Source: Fistulifera solaris (taxonomy: Eukaryota; Bacillariophyta; Bacillariophyceae; Naviculales; Stauroneidaceae). Taken from it: a DNA stretch of 64,000 nt. The notes beneath the pieces were generated by a model. The model saw only the letters and a program-made list of their open reading frames with translations. It did not search any database and was not told where the DNA came from. Location: positions 1,426,001 to 1,490,000 of the forward strand of contig AP026124.1 of the NCBI GenBank assembly GCA_030295235.1, in the 5' to 3' direction. Positions 11,647-23,030 of this stretch are shown piece after piece. The position numbers and the translations under genes were made by a program. Numbering within the stretch: position 1 is the first letter of the stretch; the number at the start of each line of letters is the position of its first letter.

Positions 11647-12247
11647 AATTACGAAACTTCACACAGAAAAAATGCTTTTCGAGCTGTTGACAAATAGGCA
11701 CGACGAAAGGATGCCAAATTTCGATTATTGTATTGCAAACTTCCTGATGAACCGCACGTGTTTCCTGTCGGCCGATGGGAGACTGCAACGAGTGGCTTTG
11801 AAAGTGTGCGTCGTGCGTCGCGAACGAAAATCGCGAACCTGTGTTGTTGGAGGATCGGAAATCAAATTTTATGTATGTTCGGACAATGTGACGGCTATGT
11901 ACGGACGCCTATGCGACACATGGCGAAAATCTTTCCGGTACTGCCAGTTTTCATCTCTAAGCTTGAATAGATTTACTAACCAACAACATAAACAACCATC
12001 GCCCTACGGCTTTATCGTTTCCTAGGATTGCCCCTGGTAGACTAGTTTTAGTGCTTTGTTACTTTCTATGCTATTTACAATTTCCGGAACGAGCTGTGTC
12101 ATAAAGAAGTCACCTCTACACTTTCGGATATACTCGAAGTCGACGTCTGTTCGTCGCTCCCCTATCGGAGGGAACACGCGAAATCATCGCTTTCCTCGAA
12201 ACGCCCGCCGCAAAGAAAAGACGAAAAATCCATCGGCAAACATTTCA
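11647..12247. other. Divergent promoter interval
   Basis: About 600 bp between the starts of asparagine synthetase and the SAP-domain gene. ORFs that cross it have no protein features. No RNA gene seen. Confidence 0.5.
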
Positions 12248-14212
12248 ATGGGAGTGCGTACCAGGTATAATGATGTTAAGCAGAATTAAAAGAACTACGA
12301 TTTCATATTTTTAACGAGTTAACGCAATTTCACACATTACAGCAAACGAGCCATTGATCATGATGTGGTCGGTGCACGTCTTCCTTTTGAACTTGCTTTC
12401 CTCCCTTTCGTTACATCGTACTCCACCCTTACATTCACTTCGTTTGCACCCCGTGTTTCCTCCCGCCCACGTAGGAGATTCCGTAACATTGCAGTATCAC
12501 AGCAAGATACCACACAAGATATCATAGATGACGAAGAGTTGCTCAAAGAAGTCACAGAAAGTCAACTTGTAGGTCTCTGCAAACAATTTGAGCTACCGAC
12601 AGAGGGAACCAAAGAAATTCTGCTGCTACGTCTTCGAGAATATGCCGAACAAGAGATTGAAAGGGAGAGAAGGGTATTGAAAGAAAGGGTGGATAAAGTG
12701 GAGCAGGGCTCTGAAAATGATAAAGAACGGTACGAACTTGCCGAGGGTAACCCGATCGATGACAACGACGACGATGAAGATGCTGCTTTTTTCTACTATC
12801 ATTTGCCCGACGACGACACGTCCAACTCAACGTCAGCAAAAGCTACACCTTCCAGGCCCAAAAAAGCAACAATTATTGATAGCAGTGTAGTCACGGCCCC
12901 ACCTCCGCCAGCTGAACCGAATGAGGACGGCGAACGTGTCGTGACAATTTACTCAACGACTGACACGAACGACTTGACTGGCGTAGCTGCAGCGCAGCCT
13001 GGTCAATCGAGTATCGCAGGCGGTGATTTGACGTCCGTTACACCCAGTATTAAAGGATCTCAACCCTGGGAAATGGAATCACAGCAAAAGACTACTACAT
13101 CTAGAGAAATAGAACAAGCAAAAGAACAAATCAACGAGCTTGTTCAGATTCTCCTGCCATGACAGGTGCCCCAGCTTTTGCTGCTATGGTGGACGACGAT
13201 GAGTTGGCGAATAAAATGCCTTCGTATGCGCCACGGAATGGGTTTGTCGGCTTTGATCCGTCGCTTGTCCCGCAACAATTGTTATCGGCTTCCTCCCAGG
13301 CACTTAGAACAAGCCGTGGCGCGGTACTAGCAGATGTGCTGCGGCAATATGAACTTCAGGGAATAGGCCAAGATGGAATGGCCGGGGATGACACCCAGAA
13401 AGGAGGTGGTCACTACCGGGAAGTGTCAAAAGTACGCGCGTTTCTCGAAGGATATCGGAGGGCTGAAGTTCGTCGACTCGCACGAGAAACAACTGTCATG
13501 CTGCTGGATAAGCTTGTGTCGGAAGGAGTTAATGGACTAGATTTTATGCTGGCTTCCATGACCAAAAGTTCGGACGATGCATCTGCCTATGCGGGAGAGC
13601 TGAATGATTCTTTGCTTGAGTATCTCAACGACGCCATCCGTCAACAACAGGCAAAAGTTGACCAGCTGGTCGCTGATAGCCCAAAGATTGAGTTGTTGGA
13701 AGAAAGATATCCAAAAAGCGATCAAGTTGATGCTCTCTGGGAGGTTTCTTACGAGAATGGTGAGAAACTTGAAAGCATCGATCCAAATAATCCAACGGTT
13801 CAGAAAACTCTTCGAGAAGCGTACGGCGATTCAGAGACATCTTTGAGCATCACCAACGAACGGATCCCCGATAGTGCCGCGGAAAAGCTACTACTTCTCC
13901 TCACGCTCCTTCGTGAACGAATAAAGGTCGAAGCGGCTTTCGCGCCCGACGAGAAAGGTCGAAATCTGCGTTTACTCGCATACTGCCTTCGATTACAATC
14001 GGACAGGGAACGTGAGCAGCTGATTCTCAACAGCTTGGGAAGCTCTTTAGATGTGAGTGATTTGCGGTGTGGTGGAATTCTTTACACGAGGAGTTAATCA
14101 TGACGCTCACACTCACTACCTGCAGGCCTTAGATTCTTTCGATGAACTTATTTCGAGTTCCATTGAATACGGCGAGAGCACGTCATATCAGCTGCAACCA
14201 GCAAAAGAGTAA
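12248..14212 (+). CDS. SAP-domain protein of unknown role
   Basis: Proposed exons: 12248-12264 (MGVRT), 12343-14052 and 14126-14212, ending with ESTSYQLQPAKE. The tiny first exon is an inference, supported because it gives an ATG, GT-AG borders and the right phase. A SAP motif (SQLVGLCKQFELPTEGTKEI, ~residues 80-110) indicates DNA or RNA binding. It is followed by a charged coiled coil, an acidic low-complexity region, and a C-terminal helical half (RAFLEGYRRAEVRRLARETT onward) that I do not recognise. The two halves are in different frames, with a stop and ATG overlapping at 13158-13162. One missing base would fuse them, and the total then equals 605 codons. Two separate genes are less likely because the second half has no upstream space for a promoter. 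Confidence 0.6.
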
Positions 14213-14424
14213 CGTTGAACTTAAAAGAGTTACAACAAATCCTAGGGCTTGTGGACAAACTTCGTCGTCAACAATCTCGAAAGGCTTCTGGATTTCAACC
14301 TTGACGAATCACCACCTTTTTCTAAGCAAAAGTATTGTTGAAACAATTCATTTCTACATAACCCAAATTAACCGATAGCCCATAGTATTAGTCGCCGTAA
14401 AACAAGGCCGTTCCCCCCTACACG

Positions 14425-14881
14425 TTAAGGATTCAATGTTTTTTCGGCCTTGGAAGGAGTTTGTGCTTTCTTTGCAGGTTTATCCGCTTGAACGCTCCCA
14501 AGAACAGCAGGGGAATCTGCAACAGGTCGCGAGAGTACCATCAGCAGTGTTCCTGTGTTGTACTTCATTCCACCTTTCACACTATCGTGGATTACATTCA
14601 TCAAATCGACCCAGTGCTTTTCATCTTCTCGTGACATGCGGGCGTATCCTTTATTGGAGATGTAGTTGAATGCCTGCAAAAACCCGAAGACATCAAGTGG
14701 GAGGAGTAAGACATCATGACGCAGTGAGTGATGGCAGAAAGCTGCATTACACTTACTTCTTCAAAAAAATCAAAGTACACACGGTTTCCTTGCTCCTCTC
14801 GAACGAGGAAATCTCCCTTTCGAAACCAGCAGAGATGGTGGCGATGTTCATTGGCGACGGTTCAGGCTTTAGTTCTGCCAT
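14425..14881 (-). CDS. Small conserved-looking protein of unknown function
   Basis: Exon 1 (14881-14757) starts MAELKPEPSPMNIATISAGF and exon 2 (14673-14425) starts AFNYISNKGYARMSREDEKH, with an 83 bp GT-AG intron. Exon 1 needs one extra base in the G-run at 14815-14817 to read ERGDFLVREEQGNRVYFDFF into the splice site; exon lengths then sum to 125 codons. The core is mixed alpha/beta, and the last ~30 residues are Lys-, Ala- and Pro-rich. There is no signal peptide or membrane segment. I do not recognise the family. The coherent splicing and frame make it a likely real gene. Confidence 0.6.
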
Positions 14882-15481
14882 ATTGCACTAGGATATATCA
14901 GCTGGCGGGGTTGCTATGAATTTATCCTCAATAAATGTCCAACGCTAGAGTTTAGTTTCAAGTTGACGGTCCTTTTGTTCTCGTCTCGTCGCCATCGCCG
15001 GTCATCTCCAAGGTCGTTTTGAGGATGAAATTTGACGCACTTCGAGTAAATATTCAATATACAGATTTTTATACAATCACAACAGGAGCTGACCGAAGGA
15101 ACGTTCCCCTGACTTATTTAGATAGACGTTGCGATCTCAACGGAAGTCTACTATGAAATTCAACAGTTCTATTGCGTTTCGCACTTATACTATCGATCGT
15201 CGAACGATCTTACACGACTGAAATTCAGTCATGAGAAAAGTGCCAAAACACCTTGAAGTTCAAGTACCTTTAGTTTTTGTAAGAGGTCTACGGAATGGCC
15301 TCTAGAAAACAATGTCCTCTTTGACAAATATCGTATTAAGAATTGGTCGGATATAGCCGCTAAGCTACAGTAGGCTTTTATATTTGGATGTGCGCTCGTC
15401 TGTGGTGAGAAATGTGACTTTGGACGCTCTTGGTAGACGCTTGTCCTCTACTATCCGCGCCATTCCATTTAAATATAAGTT
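14882..15481. other. Intergenic, with one dispersed palindrome
   Basis: No gene supported. It holds palindrome copy 2 at 15213-15233 and otherwise unremarkable sequence. Confidence 0.5.
15213..15233. repeat. Dispersed ~22 bp palindrome, copy 2
   Basis: Arms CACGACTG and CAGTCATG around AAATT. It belongs to the same family as 674-696, 16461-16481 and 51791-51813. Confidence 0.7.
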
Positions 15482-16163
15482 TTAGTTCGCGATTTCTTTC
15501 GTAAGGGGCAGATCGACTTCGGCGAGGTATGAATCAAGGCTAGAAATTGCAGCGTCGAAACTTGCTTTCGCTCCTTTGTGTCTTTCTTTTCAATGATTTG
15601 GTCATTCCTTCAACATTGGCGGCGAACGCTTTCCATTTCTATAAAAAAGATCATCAATGAGAAACGATACCTCAATTGACCAGATAACTAACAAGTTCAC
15701 TTCATACCTTTACTGCCGGAAGTGAATCTGGCGCAGCGCTGGAGTTTCGTCGAAAAGCATTGGCCAGCAAGTAGCCTGCAGCGGAAAAATCTTTCCACGA
15801 GCCGACATCCTCGCTGGTAAAGAACGAGCGCAGTACTTCAATATCTCCGCTATCTAGAGGATTTGTCAGCGATGCAAATGTCTTGACACCTTGTTTGACT
15901 CGGTCGTTGTAGCGCTGCTTCGCTGAAAGAAGATAAGCACCCCCAGCTGTTGCTCCACCCGAGGCCCGCGCATTTCCATGGGGAAGTGTCACGGTGCCGA
16001 TCAAGGCCAAGGTGCAAACAGAAATATGATTCACAACATCCCTGCGAGACAACATGAGGGCTAAATTTTCATGCAAGGATTTTTTCGCAGGGACGGCGAC
16101 GAAGCCGAAAACTGTTGCCGCAGGAAGGAATCCTAGCAGGCTCAGGATTAAGAGCAGCTTCAT
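15482..16163 (-). CDS. Thylakoid-lumen PSII extrinsic protein, Psb31-like
   Basis: About 203 residues in two exons (16163-15708 and 15638-15482; 69 bp intron). The N-terminus has a signal peptide, a plastid-entry motif near VFGFVAVP, and then a second lumen-targeting stretch with twin Arg (LSRRDVVNHI) and a hydrophobic core ending ARASGG, suggesting Tat import. The mature part (~125 residues) is helical: GGAYLLSAKQRYNDRVKQGV, SWKDFSAAGYLLANAF, then SLDSYLAEVDLPLTKEIAN. Presequence, size and helical pattern fit the diatom PSII extrinsic protein Psb31, a four-helix-bundle subunit supporting oxygen evolution; PsbQ-like proteins are the alternative. One extra base near 15588-15595 shifts exon 2; removing it gives whole codons. 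Confidence 0.6.
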
Positions 16164-16460
16164 CGTGGATAGCCAAGTTTTGCTTTGATTAGTATATGAT
16201 GAAGCCTCTCAGCTTTGATTTAGAATGAAGGAATTTGTCGAAAGATTTCATGCGAGAATCATCTTTCAACGTGGTAGTGTAAAGCGGTGTGACACACACC
16301 GACGTCAGCAATTTCGCGGAAGTTTACATTCTCGTTTAGCAAATTCGTGGGGTTCATAGTTTTTGGCTCTTTATTCGATCAACAAGTCATGAAAAAAAAA
16401 TTTAGTCAACTAGAACTCATATCTCATGTCCAAACTCAAAATTAGTTCCATTGATAAATT

Positions 16461-16481
16461 ATGACTGGAATGCAGTCGTGG
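16461..16481. repeat. Dispersed ~22 bp palindrome, copy 3
   Basis: Arms ATGACTG and CAGTCGT around GAATG. Same family as copies at 674, 15213 and 51791. Confidence 0.65.
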
Positions 16482-16710
16482 CATAGGTGAGACTTCGCTG
16501 TGAACTATCGAAAGAATGCGGATGCATAAAGATTTCGACAGAATTATTCGAAGTCTGCACTGGAAATGCTGCTTACATTCATAACATGGTGATTGGAGGT
16601 AGCGGTACCAAATTTAATAAAAGGGACCGACGCTCGTTTGCGTGACCTCCTTTACTTGTACTGGCTTGTAAAATCTTCGATTTGAGTAATAATTTAGTCG
16701 TAACATTTAC

Positions 16711-16843
16711 AGAATTTCTGTATGATCGGAGACACTGTCCATGATACCCAGAATTTCTGATGGACCAAAGCACTGATTCCAGAATTTCTGGAGCATTTAC
16801 AGGATTTCTGAATATCCAAAAACACCTTCTCCAGAAATTCTGC
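16711..16843. repeat. Array of five AGAATTTCTG palindromes
   Basis: AGAATTTCTG or a one-base variant occurs at about 16711, 16750, 16781, 16801 and 16832, spaced 20-40 bp apart with partly similar spacers. This looks like an imperfect minisatellite or a cluster of binding sites downstream of the BspA-like gene. Confidence 0.65.
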
Positions 16844-16957
16844 ATTATCAGAAAAACTGCCTACAGAATTTTACGTCCACAGCATATCTGTATGAACAAA
16901 AGGCCAGAACGTGTTTGTCACAGGATTTAAATCTTCAAACTTTAGTAAACTTTCTCA

Positions 16958-17180
16958 TGGATTTCTACCAGCTAGCGTCCCTTTACAAGTGAAAAAAACA
17001 GCAACACGATAAATTCAGAGGAGTTAGAGCCAAGAAGAAAGCAGGGCTGAACCCACTGCTGTCTTCTTATGGATTTCGACCAGCTAGGGTCCCTTTACAA
17101 ATAAAGTTATTAACAGCAATACGATATATTCAGAGAGTTAGAGCCAAGAAGTCAGCAGGGCTAACCCCACTGTGGTCATC
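16958..17180. repeat. Tandem duplication of the BspA-like gene's 3' end
   Basis: Two direct copies of ~110 bp (about 16958-17069 and 17070-17180), each beginning GGATTTC(T/G)ACCAGCTAG and containing TTAGAGCCAAGAAG. The right copy includes the stop codon and last residues (ALLTSWL) of the BspA-like gene. The left copy still encodes a matching ALLSSWL-stop on the minus strand, but has lost its upstream gene body. Confidence 0.8.
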
Positions 17181-19224
17181 CATAACATGTCCCTTCTACC
17201 AAAAGCGCTAGAGCTTGATCCGGCAGGAGATGGCGCTACAGGAGGAACAGGTACAACCGGTGGTACACCAGTAGGGGTGGAGGCAGGGTTTGGTGCAGCG
17301 GTCATATTCTGACGAACAAAGTTCTGTTCCAGTGGCGGACATGACGAAGGGCGTGATGTTGGAGAGCGCATCTGCGCAGATATTGGACAATCAGCAGCCT
17401 CGGTGCAATGAGTGCAAAGTGGCGATATTGGGCGCGATGAAAAATCTGGATCGGCTGTGTTTGAACAACCGCTAGATTCGAACATATTGGAAACGCTGTC
17501 ACCGGCTATGCGGTCTCCCCAAGCACAGAGACTACTGTTGTAAGAAGATGCTCCAGAGAACATTTGCATTGTACTGACAACATTAGTCACATTCCAACTG
17601 CAGAGGTCTGCCGCGAAACTGCTTGCGCCTTGGAACATGCCACTGGCGCTAGTAAGTTTCTCGACGTTCCACATCGACAGATCGGCACTAAAATTTGATG
17701 CCCCTGCGAACATACTTTGCATGTCAACGACATTAGATGTATCCCACATTCCAAGATCCTGATTGAATGAGGCAGCGTCACCAAACATGAAAGTCTGAAA
17801 CAAAAAACGATTCAATGATTGCTCGCAGCAGTAAGAACGAACAATTGCATCTGGTCTTACCATTGTTTCCACTTTACTCGTAATCCAAGTGTCTAGGGGT
17901 TGATCGAAAGCAATGGCGTTCCGGAACATATCGGTCATGTCGACCACATTCTCCGTGTTCCAGCAGGCAAGATCTTCATTGAAGGTCTCTTGAAAACGAA
18001 ATGTATTGGCCATGCTTGTGACCTTGGTTGTACACCAATTGCCGATAGGATAACCGTAAGTTGCAGCGACAGGATTCTGTTGATTGTTGGGAGCACGGAA
18101 GTAATCTTGAACTGCTCTATGAAAATCTTCATCCGAATTAAAGCACTGGCATTCTCCCCTCGCTGCGTCACACGGAGTCAGTTGACATAACCCACATAAT
18201 GGACCAACATACTGGCTGGTAAACATAACATCAAGCTGAGATTCGCATGCGGTCTCAATGAACATATCGGAGGTCACCAAATCGCGTCCGAGAAGAGAAT
18301 CTTCCCAGGCACACAAATTTTGGGAGAAGGACGTTGCTCCCTCAAACATCTCGGAAAAACTTACAGCAGACGACACGTCCCAACCTGATAGATCCGTGTT
18401 AAAGTTTTCCACAAGCTTAAACATGCCATCAAATTCCGTTCCTTTTGAAACACTCCAACTTTTCACTTTCGAAAGATCGAAGCCACTCGATTCACCGAAC
18501 ATGTATGCAAATAGTTGATTGTTCGAAACATCCCAGGTGGAAAGATCAAATTGAAAGGATGTTGTTCGGAAGAACATGTAGCGCATATCGGTCGCGGCTG
18601 CGACATTCCACGATGACAAATTTTCGGTAGCGCTCGTGGCACTGTGAAACATGGCATTGAAGGTTTGCACGTTACTGACATCCCATGACGACAAACCTTG
18701 TCCCGTGAAATTTGTGGTTCCACGAAAAGCTCGAGCCATATTTTGTACGGAACTGGTGTCCCATGACGATAGATCTTGGTTGAATGCGACGGCATTGTCA
18801 AATGCTGAAATCATGCTGGTGACTTTGGACAAATCTTCCCGTGGTTTACGTAGACAAAAGGTAAGATAAAAGCACTCGTCAGCAACGTATTGTTGGTTGA
18901 AAACTTACTCCATCCCGAGATATCTTGATTGAACGCCGCTGCTCTATCAAACATGCCGTCTATTGTTGTTGCATTCGACATGTCCCATTTTGAGATATCT
19001 TCATTAAATGTGACGGCATTTACAAAAATATCCGTAAAGTCGGTTACTTGTCCGACACACCAACTACCGATAGGATAACCGTACGTTTCTGTTATCGGTG
19101 TTCCCTCTACAGGATTGTTCAGATACTGGATGACAGCATCACGCAATTCGGTTCCGTTGGTAAAACAATTGTTCTGTGCCAACGCGAGAGGAAGCAAAGC
19201 GAGTGCTGCTGCGAACCATTTCAT
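17138..19224 (-). CDS. Secreted BspA-like protein with DUF285 repeats
   Basis: About 648 residues in three exons (19224-18909, 18834-17861 and 17794-17138), all in frame without repair. It starts with a signal peptide (MKWFAAALALLPLALAQ). The body is repeats of ~25 residues of the type FNxDLSxWDxSxVxxMxxMF, the DUF285/BspA-like leucine-rich repeat, in two blocks each preceded by a TYGYPIGxWC segment and separated by a Cys-rich linker (CGLCQLTPCDAARGECQCF). The C-terminus is Pro/Ser-rich and ends in a hydrophobic stretch (MLWMTTVGLALLTSWL), suggesting a membrane or GPI anchor. A cell-surface adhesion or recognition role is inferred from bacterial and protist homologues. The 66 bp second intron has no stop, so intron retention would add 22 residues. 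Confidence 0.88.
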
Positions 19225-19734
19225 TGTTATTCAAGGGCTGTCTAAAGCGATATTTCGTTGTTTTATGTCTGAATGCAATATCAACGACGATGATTATCGT
19301 GTAATAACAATGATGAATGATGACAACAAAGCAAATATCATTATTTCAAAACAATCGAGAGAAAGTTCGTCTTGCCTTGAAGACAAATCAACATTGAGGT
19401 CGCATCGATTTTGAAAGTTTTAAGCATGGTTAATCGACTAACTGATACGGTACTCATAAATACGGTCCTCTGCACGATAGATTTACTACTATAACTTTAA
19501 AAGTCATTTTTTTTCCGTTGAGTACCAGTCGTCTTGCAACGGTCCGCTCTTGTTTCTCGCTTTTGGTCGCGAAATTATGGTCACGACGATGACGCAAAAC
19601 TCAATCATTTGCCCGTTTGATGCGATTCAAGTAAGCACAGTATCTCCACAGTCATATAGACTGCTTTCCCTATCAGCTTGACGATACGTTAAGGCATCTA
19701 GGCTAGTTACTCTCGCTTCCGAAATAACAAACAA
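19225..19734. other. Divergent promoter interval
   Basis: About 510 bp between the starts of the BspA-like and SEC31 genes. No gene, RNA or repeat supported. Confidence 0.5.
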
Positions 19735-22700
19735 ATGAGTAGCACAAAGATTGCGGAGCTCGAAGATCGATCGGCATGCGCCGCTTGGTCACCCGTCTCC
19801 GGCTACGGATCTCTCATTGCACTCGGCACCAAGGTATGTCCTTTTACGACCATCCATAGTGAGTAAAGCTAATGCTGGAATTGTCTGACTTTTGTCATTC
19901 ATCCTTTTAGGACTCGGGAGGAGTTTCGTTTGATCAAGATACCGGAGGAACTTTAGAGCTTTATGACTCGGAAAAGAATGACATTGTGGGAGCTTTAGTA
20001 ACAGCGGCACGTTTTTCGAGCTTATTGTGGGTGGCTGCTACAGATGCGTATCCAGCGGGGCTTATTGTAGGAGGAATGGCGGATGGAACGCTGCAGATAT
20101 GGGACGCGCAGGCAATGCTCGAGGCCACCGATGCATCCGTAGGATCCGTGTCGCTCGATTCGACCAACCCCGTCACTGCGCTGGCCGCGAGTCCGTTAGA
20201 TACACAAAATATTTGTGCCGGAACGTCCAGCGGACAAGTCGTTGTTCTGAATTTATCGTCGCAACCGTTTCGAAGCAAGGACCCTGCACCGGGTCACAAA
20301 CACAAGTCAGCGGCAGTGACTGCCGTAGCGTGGAACAGTCAAGTAGCTCACATCGTGGCAACAGGGAGTGCCGAAGGAACAGTTACCGTCTGGGATCTTG
20401 CCTCGGGGAAGCCATGGTGCGAAATTGCTACCGGATCGGCGGTGGCGGACGTGCATTGGAATCCGACGCAGGGCTTGTACCTGGTCACCGCCTCGGCGGA
20501 AGATCGCAACCCCGTTCTGTTGCTTTGGGATTTGCGCTCGAGTACAAGCATGCCATTGGCAACCCTCACGGGTCATCAGTCTGGAATACTCAAGACGGCG
20601 TGGTGTCCACACGATGATGCACTTCTCTTGTCTTGCGCTAGGGATCATCGTACCATTTTGTGGGATCTATACACGTTACAACCTCTCGCGGATCTTCCCG
20701 TGGATTCTACGGCTGCCGCACAACCACAGCAACAGCAGTCGGTGAATCCCAGTGCGTTGTTCGCCAGTAAATCATTGAACGATCAGCATTTGCTGCGATA
20801 TTTTGTGCAGTGGTCAACGATCAAGCGCGGCGTAGCACTGACTTGCTCGCTGGATCGTAAAATTCAAGTTCATTCGATTTTGGCATTGGCAAATAAGTCG
20901 GGACGGCCACCGGCGTGGATGAAACCAAAGTCGTTTGTTTCCACTGGATTCGGTGGCTTGCTCGTTTCTTCGGCACCGAATAATGTTGTCTCGATTTCGT
21001 GCGTTTCGGAAGATGTCGCCCTGGTGAAGCGAGCGATCGACATTGAAACGTCTTTGGCGTACGGTAGTCCAGCTGACTTTTGTGCGTCGAGGACAGGACA
21101 TCCTTGGGGCTTTTTGAGTGTCATATTTGCCAGCAATGCCAGACAAGAACTTTTGCAGCACTTGAAACTGGATGCAAATGAGATTGCTGCAGCGGCAGAA
21201 AATCTTTGTCAAGACTTGTCAAAATCTCCGGAGCATTCCTTGCCGCTCCCGCCGGATCGTGCTTCGAAACATCGAGGCATGACGCCGCAAGTTACAAATA
21301 TCGTCCAGAAAGCGATGATGGTAGGAAACTTTGAGGCAGCAGTCGAATGTTGTTTCCAAGCAGGAAACTTTGTCGATGCACTTCTTCTCGCGTCCTGTGG
21401 TGGCAGTGAGCTTTGGTCGAAAACTCAGGAGCGTTACTTTGCTCAGGAGACGAACAATAAGCCGTACTTGCCAATAGCTCGAGCTATCTTGAAAGCGAAC
21501 GGGTTAAGTGATTGGGTTTCCGAGTCCGAGTTGAAAGAGTGGCAACAAACTTTGGCAATTTTAGCGACTTATGGTCAATCGGAGGAATTTCCACTACTCT
21601 GCACTCTGCTCGGAAATCGTCTTGCTCAACAAGGGGAGCTAGAGGCGGCCACCGATTGTTTTATCTGTGCATTGAACCTGACAGACGCCGTACCTTACTG
21701 GCAACTGCAGATGGAAAGAAAGGCAATTAGTCTAGAAGAGTTCTGTTTAAGAGTTTTCATTTTGCAGCAAGCGACACCCCAGACCCCAGTCCCAGAATCT
21801 GTGGCTAATAATTTCTTCGAGTACGCATTTTCTTTGTCTCAGCAAGGGTTGCTGGCAACGGCGGCGAAGTACTGTGCCATGGGCGGTGATTCTGAGTCGA
21901 ACCGGCAGCTAAAAGATAGGTTGTATCGAAGCCGAGCTAGTCCCCGGTGCTTGGCTGCAATGAAGAATGTTCCACCTGAGTTTCCTTATTCTGCTATGAA
22001 TTTAACAAAGAGTGCTGGGCAATACCTAGTATATCCTCTGCACGAACAACAGGAACAGCAGCACAATGCTGAGGTGTATTCAAACAGCCATCAAAATTTT
22101 CCGCTGCAGACGGAGTCTGTGCAGTCGAGCCAACAGCCGTACCAACAACAATCGACCCAAAATGGCCAGAAGTACGGATCAGACGAGCTACCGGATGGCT
22201 GGGTTGCCCTTCAGGACCCTTCAAGCGGCATGACCTACTACGCGAATCAAAACACCGGAGAGACGACCTGGGAAAAGCCGCAGCCGCTATTTACCCAACA
22301 ACCCTCTCAACAACAACCCTATGTGACTAGTAAAGCAGCAGTCACGCCATCCAAGCGAGAAGCAGTCGTCGCTAAGTACGGGGATGGATTTGTCACGTCT
22401 GCGTCACATCCGGAACTTGCTTCGCAGTACGGCAACGTTGGTACGAGCAATCCGTATAAAGGCACAGAACGCCCAGGGATCGCCGTGGTGGGTGGAGGCC
22501 AGAAGCCACCAATTTCCGGGACGCTCAACTTCGACAATTTCGAATTGACGGCTGATCACCATGAGATCAAAGATTCGTTGCTGGGATTGGTTGACGCCTT
22601 GAGAAACAATGCGCAATTGAATCCTGTTGAGAAGCGTCAGTTGGCAGAAACTGAGAAAGCGATAGCAATATTAGTAAAGAAAATGGCACGTGGTGAATTG

Positions 22701-22874
22701 GCGGAAGACACAACAGGCAAGGTGTACTCTATGGTTGGAGCCGTTAATAATTCGGATCTAGTTTCGGCATCGTTGGTTCAGACTGATTTGGCAAATCACG
22801 ACTGGCGAGACCACAAGGATTGGCTAAAAGGTATCAAGTTGCTGATTCAGCTTGGAGTCAAAAAGTTCACTTAA
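19735..22874 (+). CDS. SEC31: COPII outer-coat protein SEC31 with a WW domain
   Basis: Forms the outer cage of COPII vesicles with SEC13 at ER exit sites. The first exon (19735-19833) encodes MSSTKIAELEDRSACAAWSP; after a 77 bp intron the second runs intact to 22874, 1,020 residues in all. The N-terminal third is a WD40 propeller (IVGGMADGTLQIWDAQ; TGSAEGTVTVWDLASG; SCARDHRTILWDLYTL). The middle is the alpha-solenoid. The C-terminus (~900-1,020) is the SRA1/Sec31 helical domain. In the Gln/Pro-rich linker, roughly residues 795-830, lies a clear WW domain (LPDGWVALQDPSSGMTYYAN, then TGETTWEKP). A WW domain is not part of yeast or animal SEC31. It would bind Pro-rich ligands. Confidence 0.93.
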
Positions 22875-23030
22875 TCGTAACAACATACTTTTACCGATTT
22901 AACGAGACAAGACTAGTAGGTAGAAATCCTTAGTGAAATAGATTGAGCACTTTGCGTATGCGCTCGCTTTGAGACTTGAAAAGTTCCAAAGCAGCCTATG
23001 AGTATCGGTCGAGTCGATCAACGTCACGCT

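Noticed and set aside
13150-13165. Operon-like ATGA overlap between two ORFs
   Set aside because: The two frames complete one 605-codon gene if one base is missing; overlapping stop-start pairs are not expected in a diatom nuclear genome.
16711-16843. Heat-shock element cluster
   Set aside because: The word AGAATTTCTG does not contain the GAA-N2-TTC arrangement required for an HSE.
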